Assembly (NCBI GenBank): GCA_903878475.1
Contig: CAIRHQ010000242.1
Span: 1-35,481, forward strand
Source of the DNA: an uncultured Bacteroidota bacterium
Lineage (GTDB): Bacteria; Bacteroidota; Bacteroidia; Chitinophagales; Chitinophagaceae
DNA length: 35,481 nt
Direction: 5' to 3'
Translations under genes and position numbers: made by a program
The notes under the pieces: model-generated
Seen by the model: only the letters and a program-made list of their open reading frames with translations
The model's database searches: none
What the model was told of the DNA's origin: nothing
Part shown: piece after piece, positions 8,222-18,004 of the stretch
Position numbering within the stretch: the stretch's first letter is position 1
Layout: each line of letters starts with the position of its first letter

Positions 8222-9074
8222 GGAATGTATTCATCAAAAGTGCTGCGATGGTCATCAGTCCTACACCACCGGGTACCGGCGTAATATAACTGCATTTGGG
8301 TGCCACATCGGCAAAATCCACATCGCCTTTTAGGGCAAAACCGCTTTTCTTGCTGGCATCCGGAACACGGGTGATGCCCACATCGATCACTACCGCTCCT
8401 TCTTTTACCATATCGGCTTTCAGGAATTCGGCAATGCCCAATGCGGCTACAATGATATCGGCTTGCAGGCAGATCTCTTTCAGGTTCTTTGTGCGACTAT
8501 GGCATACCGTTACTGTGCAATTTCCGGGGTAGGCATTGCGGCTCAGCAGGATGCTCATGGGCCTGCCCACGATATTGCTGCGGCCGATCACCACGGCGTG
8601 CTTGCCACTGGTTTCAATCTTATAATGTTCCAGCATCAGCAGGATACCATAAGGAGTAGCCGGGATATAAGTGGGAAGTCCCTGTACCATCTTACCAATA
8701 TTCATCGGATGAAATCCATCAACATCCTTATCGGGATGAATGCTGTTGATGATCTTTTCTTCATTGAAATGTTTGGGCAGGGGTAGCTGTACCAAGATGC
8801 CATCGACATCGGCATCGGCATTCAGCCGCTCAATATTTTCCAGTAAAACTTCTTCGGTAACATTTTCATCCAATCGGATCAGGGTGCTTTTAAAACCTGT
8901 TTCAGCGCAGTTCTTCACTTTGCTGGCCACATAAGTTTCACTGGCTCCGTTGGTGCCCACTAATACTGCTGCCAGATGGGGAGTTTTTTTGCCTTCAGCA
9001 TGGTGAAGCGCGAGTTTTTGGATGAGATCGTCCTTTACAGCCTGTGAAACGATCTTGCCGTCTAAGATTTGCAT
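8202..9074 (-). CDS. folD: Bifunctional methylenetetrahydrofolate dehydrogenase / cyclohydrolase
   Basis: A 290-residue FolD that interconverts 5,10-methylene-, 5,10-methenyl- and 10-formyl-tetrahydrofolate, feeding purine and formyl-Met synthesis in the cytoplasm. Family signatures are [12 protein letters not shown] (catalytic Lys52 and the Tyr48 of the YxxxK motif), [26 protein letters not shown], the nucleotide-binding [14 protein letters not shown], and the C-terminal [17 protein letters not shown]. Length is typical. It is the first gene of a folD-queE pair with a 20-nt overlap. On the minus strand a TATTTTTG box at 9086-9079 lies four bases before the ATG, suggesting a very short or absent leader, although no convincing -33 box accompanies it. 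Confidence 0.97.
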   Translation of the reverse strand: MQILDGKIVSQAVKDDLIQKLALHHAEGKKTPHLAAVLVGTNGASETYVASKVKNCAETGFKSTLIRLDENVTEEVLLENIERLNADADVDGILVQLPLPKHFNEEKIINSIHPDKDVDGFHPMNIGKMVQGLPTYIPATPYGILLMLEHYKIETSGKHAVVIGRSNIVGRPMSILLSRNAYPGNCTVTVCHSRTKNLKEICLQADIIVAALGIAEFLKADMVKEGAVVIDVGITRVPDASKKSGFALKGDVDFADVAPKCSYITPVPGGVGLMTIAALLMNTFHASAQR

Positions 9075-9185
9075 GGCACAAAAATAAAGAACAATTCACA
9101 GAATAATTTTTTTATGCACATCGGTTTTTGGGCTCAGTTTTAAAATTTATTTTGGCAGCAATCCTTAACCCAAATCTACCCTACA

Positions 9186-10013
9186 ATGAAAACAAAAACA
9201 GCATTGCTGCTTTGCTGTGCGTGCTATGCATGGCAGGCAGGTTCCCAATCCCTTCGTGACCCAATGGCATCAGCCTATATTCAGATGGGTGCATATAGTT
9301 CGGTTGGCCAATCTCCTTTTTCTTTTACCGGCAACACGGCTGCGCTGGCCCGTGTAAAGCAATCGGGCTTCGGCATCTATGGCGAGCGCCGATTCATGCT
9401 GGCACCCATCGGTATGTACCAGCTTTGCGCGGTGCTTCCTTCCTCGCTCGGAAAATTCGGCATCGCCGTCAATTATGCGGGGTTTAAAAATTTCAGTGAA
9501 AACAGTTTTGGACTGGCTTATGGAAAAAGCCTTGGCAAGCGGCTCGACCTCGGTATCCGGTTCAATTATTATGGCTACCATATTCCGGCCTATCCCGGTG
9601 GTGCTGCGGTGAATGTTGATATTGGCGCCATGGTACATATTACCCGCAACTGCCAGTTTGGTATCCAGGTAAATAATCCCATGCCGGTTTCGCTGGGAAA
9701 AGCACGGCAGGAAAAGCTGCCCAGCACCTACCGTTTTGGTATGGGCTATGATTCCGGCGAACGATTTTATACCGGTGCCGAGATCGTGAAAGAAACCGAT
9801 AAGCCGGTGAATATTCGCGCCTCTGCCAATTACCGGTTTGCCCGCATATTATTTGCGGCGCTGGGCATCAGTTCGGATAATGGGTCGTTGTTTGGCGGGG
9901 CCGGACTGGCATGGAATAATATGCGGTTAGACCTATCCGTTAGTTATCACCCTCAATTGGGGTTCACCCCCGGAATTTTATTGATCATGCAACAAAAACC
10001 CAAACAGCCATGA
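9186..10013 (+). CDS. Secreted outer-membrane beta-barrel-like protein, partner of the downstream HhH protein
   Basis: A 275-residue protein with a signal peptide (about residues 1-20, CACYAWQAGSQ) and then many alternating glycine- and aromatic-rich strands such as FGIAVNYAGFKNFSENSFGLAYGK cut at its motif GKFGIAVNYAGF, and RLDLGIRFNYYGYHIP. These features resemble the PorV/PorQ or OmpP1-like barrels of Bacteroidota, but I cannot assign it to one of them. The TGA stop overlaps the next ATG (ATGA at 10010-10013), so it is almost certainly translated together with the helix-hairpin-helix protein. Function is unknown; an outer-membrane accessory or chaperone for its partner is a reasonable guess. 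Confidence 0.75.
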   Translation: MKTKTALLLCCACYAWQAGSQSLRDPMASAYIQMGAYSSVGQSPFSFTGNTAALARVKQSGFGIYGERRFMLAPIGMYQLCAVLPSSLGKFGIAVNYAGFKNFSENSFGLAYGKSLGKRLDLGIRFNYYGYHIPAYPGGAAVNVDIGAMVHITRNCQFGIQVNNPMPVSLGKARQEKLPSTYRFGMGYDSGERFYTGAEIVKETDKPVNIRASANYRFARILFAALGISSDNGSLFGGAGLAWNNMRLDLSVSYHPQLGFTPGILLIMQQKPKQP

Positions 10014-12067
10014 AAAAAATAATCCTTTCCTTATTGCTTAGTCTAACCATCATTTCAAGCCGTGCACAAGTGACTGATCCGCTTTCCGGAAATACCGAAC
10101 AGCGGCTCGAAATTCTCACCGAAAAAAATGCCGGCACAGAAACCGAAGACGATGGCTGGTTGCAACAAATGCAGCATTTTTTAAAACATCCGCTGAACCT
10201 GAATACTACTGATATGGCCGGACTGGAATCTTTACAAATCCTTAATCAGCTTCAAATTCAGGCGTTTATGGACTATCGGAAATTGTTCGGGAAATTCATC
10301 AATTTCTACGAACTGCAGGCCATACCGGGCTGGTCGGAAAACTTGCTCGATAAAATTCGTCCATTCATTACAGTTAGTACTGAAGAAAAAGGTTTTTCAT
10401 CCATAAAAAAACAATTTTTATCCGGTGATGATATATTGCTGTTGAGGGCCTCCTGGGTGCCTGAAAAATCAAAAGGCTATTTGAAACCTGACAGTAACCA
10501 AACCAATTTTTATCCGGGTAGCCGGCAACAAATATTTGTTCGGTACTCGCACCGTTACCGCAATAACTTACAGTATGGCATACTCGCAGAAAAAGACCCG
10601 GGAGAACAATGGTTCAAGGGCGGGCAACGCCGGGGCTTTGATTTTTATTCGGCTCATATCTTTATCAAAAATCTTGGTATCATCCGCAGTCTCGCCCTCG
10701 GCGATTTTACGGTGAATATGGGGCAGGGACTGATCCAATGGCAGTCGCTCGGATTCCAGAAAACTTCCGATGCCCTACAGATCAAAAGAAATTCGCCCGT
10801 TTTTCTGCCCTATCATTCCTCAGGAGAAAGCAATTTTCACCGGGGACTGGGCATTAGCCTGGGTATTCGGCAATGGCAAACAGGGTTTTTCCTCTCGTAT
10901 AAAAAGATCGACGCCAACCTGGTGCCCGATTCACTGGGCATTTCGGATTATGTCAGTTCTTTCCAAACCTCTGGTTTGCACCGCACGGCTGCTGAGCTTT
11001 CCGATCGGGGTATTCAGCGCCAGTTTGCTGTGGGGGCCTTTGTTTCCCGCAGTTTTGGAAAATGGCATATCGGATTCAATGGCATCCGTTTTCAATTCAA
11101 ATTACCGATCCAAAAAACGCCTGATCCTTACAACAAATACGCACTCTCTGGCAATACGCTACAGAATTTTAGCATGGATTACAGTTACACGCATAAAAAT
11201 TTTCATGTATTCGGGGAGGCGGCAATATCAACCCCTTTGCATAAAGCACTCTTAGCAGGAATGTTGATCAGTCTTTCTGCTCGTACAGACCTGGCCTTGC
11301 TTTATCGCCATATTGATCCGCAGTACCAGTCTTGGCAGGCCTCCGCCTTTACCGAAAACAGTACTCCGATAAATGAAACCGGGTGCTATACCGGCATTCA
11401 AATTCGGCCGGCACCTGCCTGGCGCATAGACGCTTTTGCCGATATTTACCGGTTCCCTTGGTTAAAATACAGGGTTAACTCAGCATCTTCAGGGGCCGAT
11501 TATTTTCTGGAGATCAACTGCAAACCCAACAAGCAGTGCGAGTTTTACAGCCGTTACAGCAGTGGCCATAAGGCACTAAATATGAACGATGCTAATGATG
11601 TATTATCTCCTGTAATACAGCAATACAAACATAACTGGAGATTGCAATTTGGCTATCAGTTCAACCCTGCCATCAGCTTTCGCAGCAGGACCGAAATAGT
11701 TTGGTTTCATCCTCAAAATCAGCCTCCGGAACAGGGCTTTATGGAAAATGCTGATGTTCTTTTTCATCCACCGTTAAAACGGTTTTCTGGGGGGCTGCGA
11801 CTGCAATATTTTGAGTCGGAGGGGTATAATAGTCGGATTTATGCCTACGAAAATGATGTTTTATATAGTTTTTCTATCCCTGTTTTCGACGGAAAAGGCT
11901 TTAGATATTACATAAATTTTAATTATGACATTAACAAAAAGCTAAACGCCCAGTTTCGCTGGTCGCAAACCATTTATTCTGATAGAAGCCTTATTGGTAA
12001 AGGATTTGATGAAATAACCGGAAATCACCGATCGGCGCTAAAATGCCAGTTGATCTATAGGTTTTAA
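10010..12067 (+). CDS. ComEA-like helix-hairpin-helix domain fused to an outer-membrane beta-barrel-like protein
   Basis: A 685-residue exported protein. The signal peptide is about residues 1-20 (LTIISSRAQ). Residues 60-121 form a ComEA-type tandem helix-hairpin-helix domain: LNLNTTDMAGLESLQIL, AFMDYRKLFGKFINFYELQAI, and PGWSENLLDKIRPFI, matching the familiar 'N-x-N-T-A-x-x-x-x-L ... Y-R-x-x-x-G-x-F-x-x-x-x-x-L-x-x-I' order. From about residue 140 to the end the sequence is a series of aromatic-rich amphipathic strands ending in a terminal Phe (LIYRF), typical of outer-membrane barrels. ComEA binds DNA in the periplasm during transformation, so a DNA-uptake role is conceivable but unproven; the HhH fold may have been reused for another partner. 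It is coupled to the upstream gene by a 4-nt overlap. Confidence 0.8.
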   Translation: MKKIILSLLLSLTIISSRAQVTDPLSGNTEQRLEILTEKNAGTETEDDGWLQQMQHFLKHPLNLNTTDMAGLESLQILNQLQIQAFMDYRKLFGKFINFYELQAIPGWSENLLDKIRPFITVSTEEKGFSSIKKQFLSGDDILLLRASWVPEKSKGYLKPDSNQTNFYPGSRQQIFVRYSHRYRNNLQYGILAEKDPGEQWFKGGQRRGFDFYSAHIFIKNLGIIRSLALGDFTVNMGQGLIQWQSLGFQKTSDALQIKRNSPVFLPYHSSGESNFHRGLGISLGIRQWQTGFFLSYKKIDANLVPDSLGISDYVSSFQTSGLHRTAAELSDRGIQRQFAVGAFVSRSFGKWHIGFNGIRFQFKLPIQKTPDPYNKYALSGNTLQNFSMDYSYTHKNFHVFGEAAISTPLHKALLAGMLISLSARTDLALLYRHIDPQYQSWQASAFTENSTPINETGCYTGIQIRPAPAWRIDAFADIYRFPWLKYRVNSASSGADYFLEINCKPNKQCEFYSRYSSGHKALNMNDANDVLSPVIQQYKHNWRLQFGYQFNPAISFRSRTEIVWFHPQNQPPEQGFMENADVLFHPPLKRFSGGLRLQYFESEGYNSRIYAYENDVLYSFSIPVFDGKGFRYYINFNYDINKKLNAQFRWSQTIYSDRSLIGKGFDEITGNHRSALKCQLIYRF

Positions 12068-12153
12068 CAATTTTTGAGGGCAAAAGCAGCTATTTCGGTT
12101 CGGCTGTTGTCATTAATCAGAATTTGGTGGAAGAACTATTTTTTTAACATTTT

Positions 12154-12183
12154 TTTGACGTTAAGAAAATATTCTTATTTTTA
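12154..12183 (+). promoter_or_regulatory. Promoter of the susCD operon
   Basis: TTTG at 12154-12157, an 18-bp spacer and TATTTTTA at 12176-12183 match the Bacteroidota TTTG-N19-TAnnTTTG pattern with one mismatch. The predicted transcription start is near 12187, giving a short leader of about 24 nt before the ATG at 12211. Confidence 0.65.
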
Positions 12184-12210
12184 CACATCATTAAACTCAA
12201 TTAATCGCAC

Positions 12211-15200
12211 ATGAGAAGATTTTTATCACTGTTTACAATGCTTATGCTCTGTGGAGTTTTGGCATTTGCACAAAACCGGGTGGTGTCCGGTAAGGTTACT
12301 GATACTGACGGTAAACCTGTTCCTTATGCAACCGTTAAAATCAAAGGTGGATCTGTAGGTCTTCCTGCTGATGCAAATGGCGCATTTTCTATCAAAGTAA
12401 AAGATGGCGATGTACTTGAAATTTCAAGTGCCAGCTTTGAAATGCAACGTATTACTATCCGTAACACTACTGGTGCAGTTAACGTGCAATTGAAAGCAGC
12501 AGTTTCTATGGAAGGTGTTGTTGTTACCGGTTACGGTATCAAAAGACAAGCTAAAGAAATTGGTTACTCTGCAGCTAGAGTAAATACTGACGAACTGAAC
12601 CAAGCTAAGGTTACCAGTATCGCTACTGGTTTGGCTGGTAAAGTATCTGGTATGGCTATCAACTTGGTTAACAACAGCGTTAAACCTGATGTTCGTATCC
12701 TGTTGCGTGGTACTCGTTCATTAACCGGAAACAACCAACCTTTGTTGGTTATTGATGGTGTGCAGATGTCAAGTTTAAGCTATCTCGCTTCACTGAATCC
12801 AAATGACGTAGATAATGTTACCGTGTTGAAAGGCGGTTCTGCTTCTGCAGTTTATGGATCAGATGGATCAAATGGTGTGATTATTGTTACTACTAAAAAA
12901 GGAACTACAAAGACTCCAGTTATTAAACTGAGCAGTACTGCTAGTTTTGAGAGCATTGCCTATATGCCCGAATTTCAAAATGAATTTGGACAGTGGGGCG
13001 GTGAACCCGCAAATGCTCCCGGTATGATCGTTTTCCCTGATCAACCCGGATTTATATATGCTCCATACGAGAACCAGAACTACGGTCCTCGTTACAACGG
13101 TCAAAAAGTGCCCATCGGTGGTCCTGTTCGTGTGTACAGGAACGATGGTAGCTTCTTTACCGCTCAGGATTCTGCAATCTATTCAGCCAAACCAAATGCT
13201 AAAAGAGCTTTCTTTGATAAGGCCTTAACCTTTACCAATGATGTTTCTTATGCAGCAGGCGACGACAAAAGCAAATTCTTCTTCTCTTTCCAGGATGTGA
13301 ATACTAAGGGTGTTTTACCCGGTGATGTTAACCGCAGAGATGCCATCAGGGCAAACGGTTCTAGAGAATCTGGAATTTGGAGAGTTGATTATACAGTTGG
13401 TTATACCATTAGTAAAACCAATACTTCTCAGGGTTCTTATTTCCAGGACAGACCTTTATACTGGACTATTATTAACCAACCAGCCAATGTGGATCTGAGG
13501 AATTATCGTAATTGGAGGCAGGATCCATTTGCTAGTCCTGATGGATACTTTAATGCTTATTATGGAAACCCATGGTGGCAGATCGATGCTTCAAGATTAG
13601 ATGAAAGGAATAATGACCTTATCGGATCATTTAGTATTGGTGTAAAACCAGTTGAATGGTTAGATATATCTTATAAAGTAGGTTATACTCGTAATGATTA
13701 TAGCAATAAATATACTCGTGAAGGATATAATTTCGCTGATTGGGCTATTGCTGATCCTTTGGGAGCTGGTAATATTCCAAGTGGTGTAAAAGTATTGTCT
13801 CCAACAGAAAGCGATGCGATGAGTTATAGCCGCAGGCTTACTGGTGACTTCATGGCCACTTTGCACAAAACTCATAAGAACTTTGATTATAAATTCATCG
13901 TTGGTTCTCCAATGTTGGATGGTTATTCAAGGAGTATGAATATGTCAGCCACTTCATTGGTTATTCCAGGTTTATACAATATTGGAAACCGTTTGGGTGA
14001 GGCTAACGTATCGGAAGGTATTTCTCAGTTCCGCAGAGTTGGTGCTTATGTTGATTTAACAGTTGGCTTTAAAAACTACTTGTTCTTACATGGTTCTGCC
14101 AGGAACGATTGGGATTCAAGGCTTGCTGAAAAGAATCGTTCATTCTTCTATCCAGGTGCTGATATCTCCTTTGTGTTCAGCGATGCTTTCAAAGCATTAC
14201 AGAATAACAAATCTTTCCTGAGCTATGGTAAGTTAAGGGGTGGTTATTCAAAAACTGGTAACGTAAACGTTGGTGTTTACCAATTGGCTAATACATTTGA
14301 TGTAGGTGGTGGTTTTCCTTTTGGATCTATCCCCGGTTTTACAGTTAACGGAAGCTACAAGAATCCAAACCTGAAACCTGAGTTCATTACCGATTTAGAA
14401 GTTGGTCTTGATCTGGGCTTCCTGAAAAACAGGATCAATTTAAGTGGTACTGTTTATAAATCAAATTCAATCAACCAGACTTTAACAGCGTTGATCAGTC
14501 CTGCAACAGGATTTACCTCTTCACTGGTTAATGATGGGGAAGTTCAGAACAGGGGTTATGAAATTGACTTGAAACTGACTCCATTATTAAAGAGCCGTTC
14601 AGGTATTCGTTGGGATGTAGGTGCTAACTATTCTTATAATGAGAGTAAAGTAATTAAACTGAACGGCGGAACACAAGAAATTTCTTTGGGAAATAGTGCT
14701 TATGCAACCGTAGGTAAACCTTATCCTCAATTGAAAGTTTCTGATTGGAATCGTGATGCAGACGGACATATCATTGTAGATAAGAACACCGGTTATCCAT
14801 CAAGGGCTACCGCTACTACTTATATGGGAACTTCTACTGCTCCAACAAGGGTTGGTATCAATACTTCAGTTAGCTATAAAGGATTTACTTTGAGCGCTGT
14901 TGCTGATGGTCGTTTCGGTGCTGTTATTGATAATGCGATTGGATCAAGCTTAGACTTTACTGGGGTTTCTGCCTATTCTGCACAGTCTGGTCGTCAACCA
15001 TTCGTTATTCCAAACACCGTATATTTTGATGGAGCTAAATATGTTCCTAATACCAATATCAATACACAGAATGGTAACCTCGGTTTCTGGGCCAATACCT
15101 GGAACACTGCAGAAAGCAATTATGTAACTAGTGCTGATTTCTGGAAATTAAGGGAAGTTTCTTTGGGCTATTCAGTTCCTAAGAAAGTACTTACCGGATA

Positions 15201-15378
15201 CATCAAAGCCATCAGCATGCAGGTTACTGGAAGGAATTTATTTACTAAGAAAGCAAAGGAGAATATGTGGACCGATCCTGAATTTGCAAACACAACCGGA
15301 AACTCAAGTGGTGTAACTGATATTAACCAGTTGCCTCCAACTAAGTTTGTTCAGTTCAGTTTAAACTTTACTTTTTAA
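12211..15378 (+). CDS. susC: SusC/RagA-family TonB-linked outer-membrane transporter
   Basis: A 1055-residue SusC homolog that forms the outer-membrane barrel of a SusCD pair and imports a ligand with TonB energy. The signal peptide ends near LAFAQ (about 21). A carboxypeptidase D regulatory-like domain follows (about 23-105: VVSGKVTDTDGKPVPYATVKI), then a TonB-box-like EGVVVTGYGIKR, and the plug domain with GLAGKVSGMAI and LLRGTRSLTGNNQPLLVIDG. The C-terminal barrel ends in FVQFSLNFTF with a terminal Phe. Length is typical. Codon choice is skewed to GGT, CGT and GTT, as in fusA of this window, which suggests high expression. The operon has no glycoside hydrolase, sulfatase, peptidase or sigma/anti-sigma partner here, so the substrate cannot be predicted. 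The symbol denotes the family, not the starch transporter. Confidence 0.95.
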   Translation: MRRFLSLFTMLMLCGVLAFAQNRVVSGKVTDTDGKPVPYATVKIKGGSVGLPADANGAFSIKVKDGDVLEISSASFEMQRITIRNTTGAVNVQLKAAVSMEGVVVTGYGIKRQAKEIGYSAARVNTDELNQAKVTSIATGLAGKVSGMAINLVNNSVKPDVRILLRGTRSLTGNNQPLLVIDGVQMSSLSYLASLNPNDVDNVTVLKGGSASAVYGSDGSNGVIIVTTKKGTTKTPVIKLSSTASFESIAYMPEFQNEFGQWGGEPANAPGMIVFPDQPGFIYAPYENQNYGPRYNGQKVPIGGPVRVYRNDGSFFTAQDSAIYSAKPNAKRAFFDKALTFTNDVSYAAGDDKSKFFFSFQDVNTKGVLPGDVNRRDAIRANGSRESGIWRVDYTVGYTISKTNTSQGSYFQDRPLYWTIINQPANVDLRNYRNWRQDPFASPDGYFNAYYGNPWWQIDASRLDERNNDLIGSFSIGVKPVEWLDISYKVGYTRNDYSNKYTREGYNFADWAIADPLGAGNIPSGVKVLSPTESDAMSYSRRLTGDFMATLHKTHKNFDYKFIVGSPMLDGYSRSMNMSATSLVIPGLYNIGNRLGEANVSEGISQFRRVGAYVDLTVGFKNYLFLHGSARNDWDSRLAEKNRSFFYPGADISFVFSDAFKALQNNKSFLSYGKLRGGYSKTGNVNVGVYQLANTFDVGGGFPFGSIPGFTVNGSYKNPNLKPEFITDLEVGLDLGFLKNRINLSGTVYKSNSINQTLTALISPATGFTSSLVNDGEVQNRGYEIDLKLTPLLKSRSGIRWDVGANYSYNESKVIKLNGGTQEISLGNSAYATVGKPYPQLKVSDWNRDADGHIIVDKNTGYPSRATATTYMGTSTAPTRVGINTSVSYKGFTLSAVADGRFGAVIDNAIGSSLDFTGVSAYSAQSGRQPFVIPNTVYFDGAKYVPNTNINTQNGNLGFWANTWNTAESNYVTSADFWKLREVSLGYSVPKKVLTGYIKAISMQVTGRNLFTKKAKENMWTDPEFANTTGNSSGVTDINQLPPTKFVQFSLNFTF

Positions 15379-15419
15379 TAGGATAAAAACCTGATTTATT
15401 TATTTGTAAATAAGAAAAA

Positions 15420-16889
15420 ATGAAAAAATTATCAATATTCATAATCGTTGCGGCCTTGATTGTGTCAGGATGCTCAAAGAGTTTCTATGACGTCAATACC
15501 AACCCCAACACATCAACTAGTGCCAGTGTTGAACTGGTACTGTCAACAGCGCTGAAAATAACTGGCGCTCGCCAAATCAATAATATGACCTTTGCTAGTC
15601 AATGGTGTGGTTATTGGGCTCCAAGTGGTTCTTATGCCATTAGTTCTTCCGATCTGTCTAGCTATCGTGAAACCACAGATTTTGCTGATGGTTACGGTTT
15701 ATGGACCAATGCTTATGATAATCTGGAAGATTATGATTATATCGAGAAAACGGCTACTAAAAATAATCAGTATTTTTATATTGCCGCAGCAAAAACAATG
15801 AAGGCTTATCAGTTCCAGCAATTGGTTGATAATTTCAACAACGTGCCATACACTGAAGCTTTAGCTGGTGTTAGTAATATCACTCCTAAATACGACAAGG
15901 GACAAGCTATTTATGAAGCACTTTCTACTGATCTGGGTGCAGCTGTTACTTTGTTCCAGCGTGCTGATGCGATTGGTTCTTCAACACAGGATATATTGTT
16001 TGCGGGCGACCGTACCAAATGGGCAAAATTTGCCAACACCCTGCGCTTGAGGATTCTGATGCGTCAATCTCAAATGAGCGGAAGGGCTGCTTATATTCAA
16101 ACAGAGATCAATAAGATCGTTGCTAATACTAGCGGTTTCTTAACTACTGATGCTGCTGTTAATCCAGGATATTCTAATTCAACCGGTAAGCAAAATCCAT
16201 TCTATGGATCAGCTTATAGTGTTGCCGGTATCTTTACACAGGATTTCTGGAGGGCTAATGCTTATACAGTTGCTTTCTGTAATGGCAATGGTGATCCACG
16301 TTTGGGTCGTTTATATGCTCCAATTTCTGGTGGTTCTTATGTAGGTTGTGTACCGGGTGCTTCTGGAAATCCAGTGGGTAGCTTGTCTTCAACTTGGGGA
16401 CCTGGTGTACTGGTTTCAGTATCTCAGCCAGCCGTTATCATGGGTGCAGCTGAATCCTATCTCTTACAAGCAGAAGCTGCTTTAAGAGGTTGGTTACCTT
16501 CTGTTAATGCTAACACAGCATTCAACAGTGGTGTTACTGCTAACTTTGCATTCCTTGGTTTGAGTGCTGGTGCTGCTACTACTTATACTAGTCAAAACAA
16601 TACACAAACTAACTATGCTGTTTGTGCTACTGATGCTCAAAGGCTGGCTTGTATCATCCGTCAAAAATGGATGGCATTCCACGATGTTACGCCGTTTGAA
16701 GCATGGTGCGATTACAGAAGAACTGGTTATCCTGCCGATATGCTGTTGTCAGTAAATCCGGGAAGAGATGCTAATAATATACCTGTTCGTATGTTGTATC
16801 CAACAATTGAGTATACTACCAATGCAGCTAATGCAACTGCAGAAGGTACAATCGATCATCATACTACAAAAGTATTCTGGAACCAATAA
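15420..16889 (+). CDS. susD: SusD/RagB-family nutrient-binding outer-membrane lipoprotein
   Basis: A 489-residue surface lipoprotein that acts as the lid of the SusC transporter. The N-terminus is a lipoprotein signal with lipobox VSGC and acylated Cys18. The sequence YDVNTNPNTSTS right after it and the mature part resemble the second SusD family (SusD-like 2). Family features include LEDYDYIEKTATKNNQYFYIAAAK cut at its core DYIEKTATKNNQYFY, FQQLVDNFNNVPYTEAL, KYDKGQAIYEALSTDL, GDRTKWAKFANTLRLRI and the C-terminal IIRQKWMAFHDVTPFEAWCDY. It starts 41 nt after susC and is certainly co-transcribed. Rich GCT and ACT codons again suggest high expression. The ligand is unknown. Confidence 0.95.
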   Translation: MKKLSIFIIVAALIVSGCSKSFYDVNTNPNTSTSASVELVLSTALKITGARQINNMTFASQWCGYWAPSGSYAISSSDLSSYRETTDFADGYGLWTNAYDNLEDYDYIEKTATKNNQYFYIAAAKTMKAYQFQQLVDNFNNVPYTEALAGVSNITPKYDKGQAIYEALSTDLGAAVTLFQRADAIGSSTQDILFAGDRTKWAKFANTLRLRILMRQSQMSGRAAYIQTEINKIVANTSGFLTTDAAVNPGYSNSTGKQNPFYGSAYSVAGIFTQDFWRANAYTVAFCNGNGDPRLGRLYAPISGGSYVGCVPGASGNPVGSLSSTWGPGVLVSVSQPAVIMGAAESYLLQAEAALRGWLPSVNANTAFNSGVTANFAFLGLSAGAATTYTSQNNTQTNYAVCATDAQRLACIIRQKWMAFHDVTPFEAWCDYRRTGYPADMLLSVNPGRDANNIPVRMLYPTIEYTTNAANATAEGTIDHHTTKVFWNQ

Positions 16890-16928
16890 GCAAAGTATAA
16901 CCATTACTTTATAAATAAATAAAATAAT

Positions 16929-17864
16929 ATGAAACAAAATTTAATTTTTAAAAACCTGATTGCAATCGTACTGGCAGGCAGCACTATGTTCCTTGCATCA
17001 TGTGTGAAAAATAGGAATTCGGGTGCAACTGATTTCAGTCAGTTGAGCCCAATCGTTCAAATCACTGAAGGTGGTATGGCTAAATACTCTTCTCAGTCTT
17101 TGCTGTTCCCTGCTTCAGATCTTTCTGATACTGCCTATTTTACATTGAACTATGCAGCTACTAATGTGGCTCCATCAGATATTACTGTAACAATAGGTTA
17201 TGATGCTGCTGCCCTGGCTGCTTACAATGCTGCTAACCCAACTGCTATCAATGCAAAATTCCCTGATAGTATCTACAGGTTCACACAAACATCAGTAGTA
17301 ATCAAAGCCGGACAGAATTATTCTGCTCCAGTTAAACTGACTGTTTTCCCTTACAAAGTGGATCCTTCTAAGAACTATATGTTCCCCATCTCTATTACAG
17401 ATGCTGGTGGTAACAAGATCAGCGGAAACTTTGGTACTATCTACTATCATTTCATTGGTAACCCATTGGCCGGAACTTACAATAACGTAGGTACTCGTTA
17501 CAACTATAGCGGTGTTATTGGATACACTGGTGGTGCTATTCCTCCAGCTACTGCCGGAACTGCAGTTTGCGGTACTCCAAAAGTATTGGCTCCATTGAGT
17601 TCTACAGTAACAACTGTTTATTATGCTAACCTCGGTGCGGGTACAGACAGGGATTATTATTTCTCTTATGATCCAGCTGTTAGCTTAACCAATGTAGGTG
17701 TTGATTTTACACAAAGCTTTAAAGATGGTATTTCTAATATCGGGATCTTTATTCATACTTACGATCCAGTATTGAAGAAATTACATATCCTTTCTACTTA
17801 CAATAACCTGCCTGGTGCAGCTGGTTCTGATCGTATTGTTGAAGAAACAATGACTCACCAGTAA
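16929..17864 (+). CDS. DUF1735 (BT_3987-like) surface lipoprotein
   Basis: A 311-residue lipoprotein with lipobox FLASC and Cys25. After a linker, residues of about 40-160 form a beta-sandwich of the DUF1735 type (VQITEGGMAKYSSQSLLFP, then DSIYRFTQTSVVIKAGQ, then NYMFPISITDAGGNKISG), a domain common in Bacteroidota SusCD loci and often binding glycans. The C-terminal half, with repeated Thr, Tyr and Gly segments, is of unknown fold. It is 39 nt downstream of susD and closes the operon ahead of a strong terminator, so it is probably a surface glycan-binding-protein equivalent. It has no recognisable catalytic motif. Confidence 0.87.
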   Translation: MKQNLIFKNLIAIVLAGSTMFLASCVKNRNSGATDFSQLSPIVQITEGGMAKYSSQSLLFPASDLSDTAYFTLNYAATNVAPSDITVTIGYDAAALAAYNAANPTAINAKFPDSIYRFTQTSVVIKAGQNYSAPVKLTVFPYKVDPSKNYMFPISITDAGGNKISGNFGTIYYHFIGNPLAGTYNNVGTRYNYSGVIGYTGGAIPPATAGTAVCGTPKVLAPLSSTVTTVYYANLGAGTDRDYYFSYDPAVSLTNVGVDFTQSFKDGISNIGIFIHTYDPVLKKLHILSTYNNLPGAAGSDRIVEETMTHQ

Positions 17865-17887
17865 TACCAAACGGTTTTACATATTAG

Positions 17888-17925
17888 AACGGGCGCCTCT
17901 TTAGAGTGCGCCCGTTTTATTTTTC
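17888..17925 (+). terminator. Rho-independent terminator of the susCD operon
   Basis: AACGGGCGC (17888-17896) pairs with GCGCCCGTT (17908-17916), a perfect 9-bp GC-rich stem with an 11-nt loop, followed by a T-rich tract. It closes the SusC-SusD-DUF1735 transcript. Confidence 0.9.
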
Positions 17926-17978
17926 TCAAAATCAGCAATTGGAATTTTCTTTCAGTACAATTAAAACATTGGATTAAT

Positions 17979-17986
17979 TATCTTTG
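17979..17986 (+). promoter_or_regulatory. -7 box ahead of the DUF3467 gene
   Basis: TATCTTTG exactly matches the TAnnTTTG consensus and lies 18 nt upstream of the ATG at 18005. A matching -33 box is not clear. Confidence 0.55.
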
Positions 17987-18004
17987 CTTCCTAAATTTAC
18001 ATGT

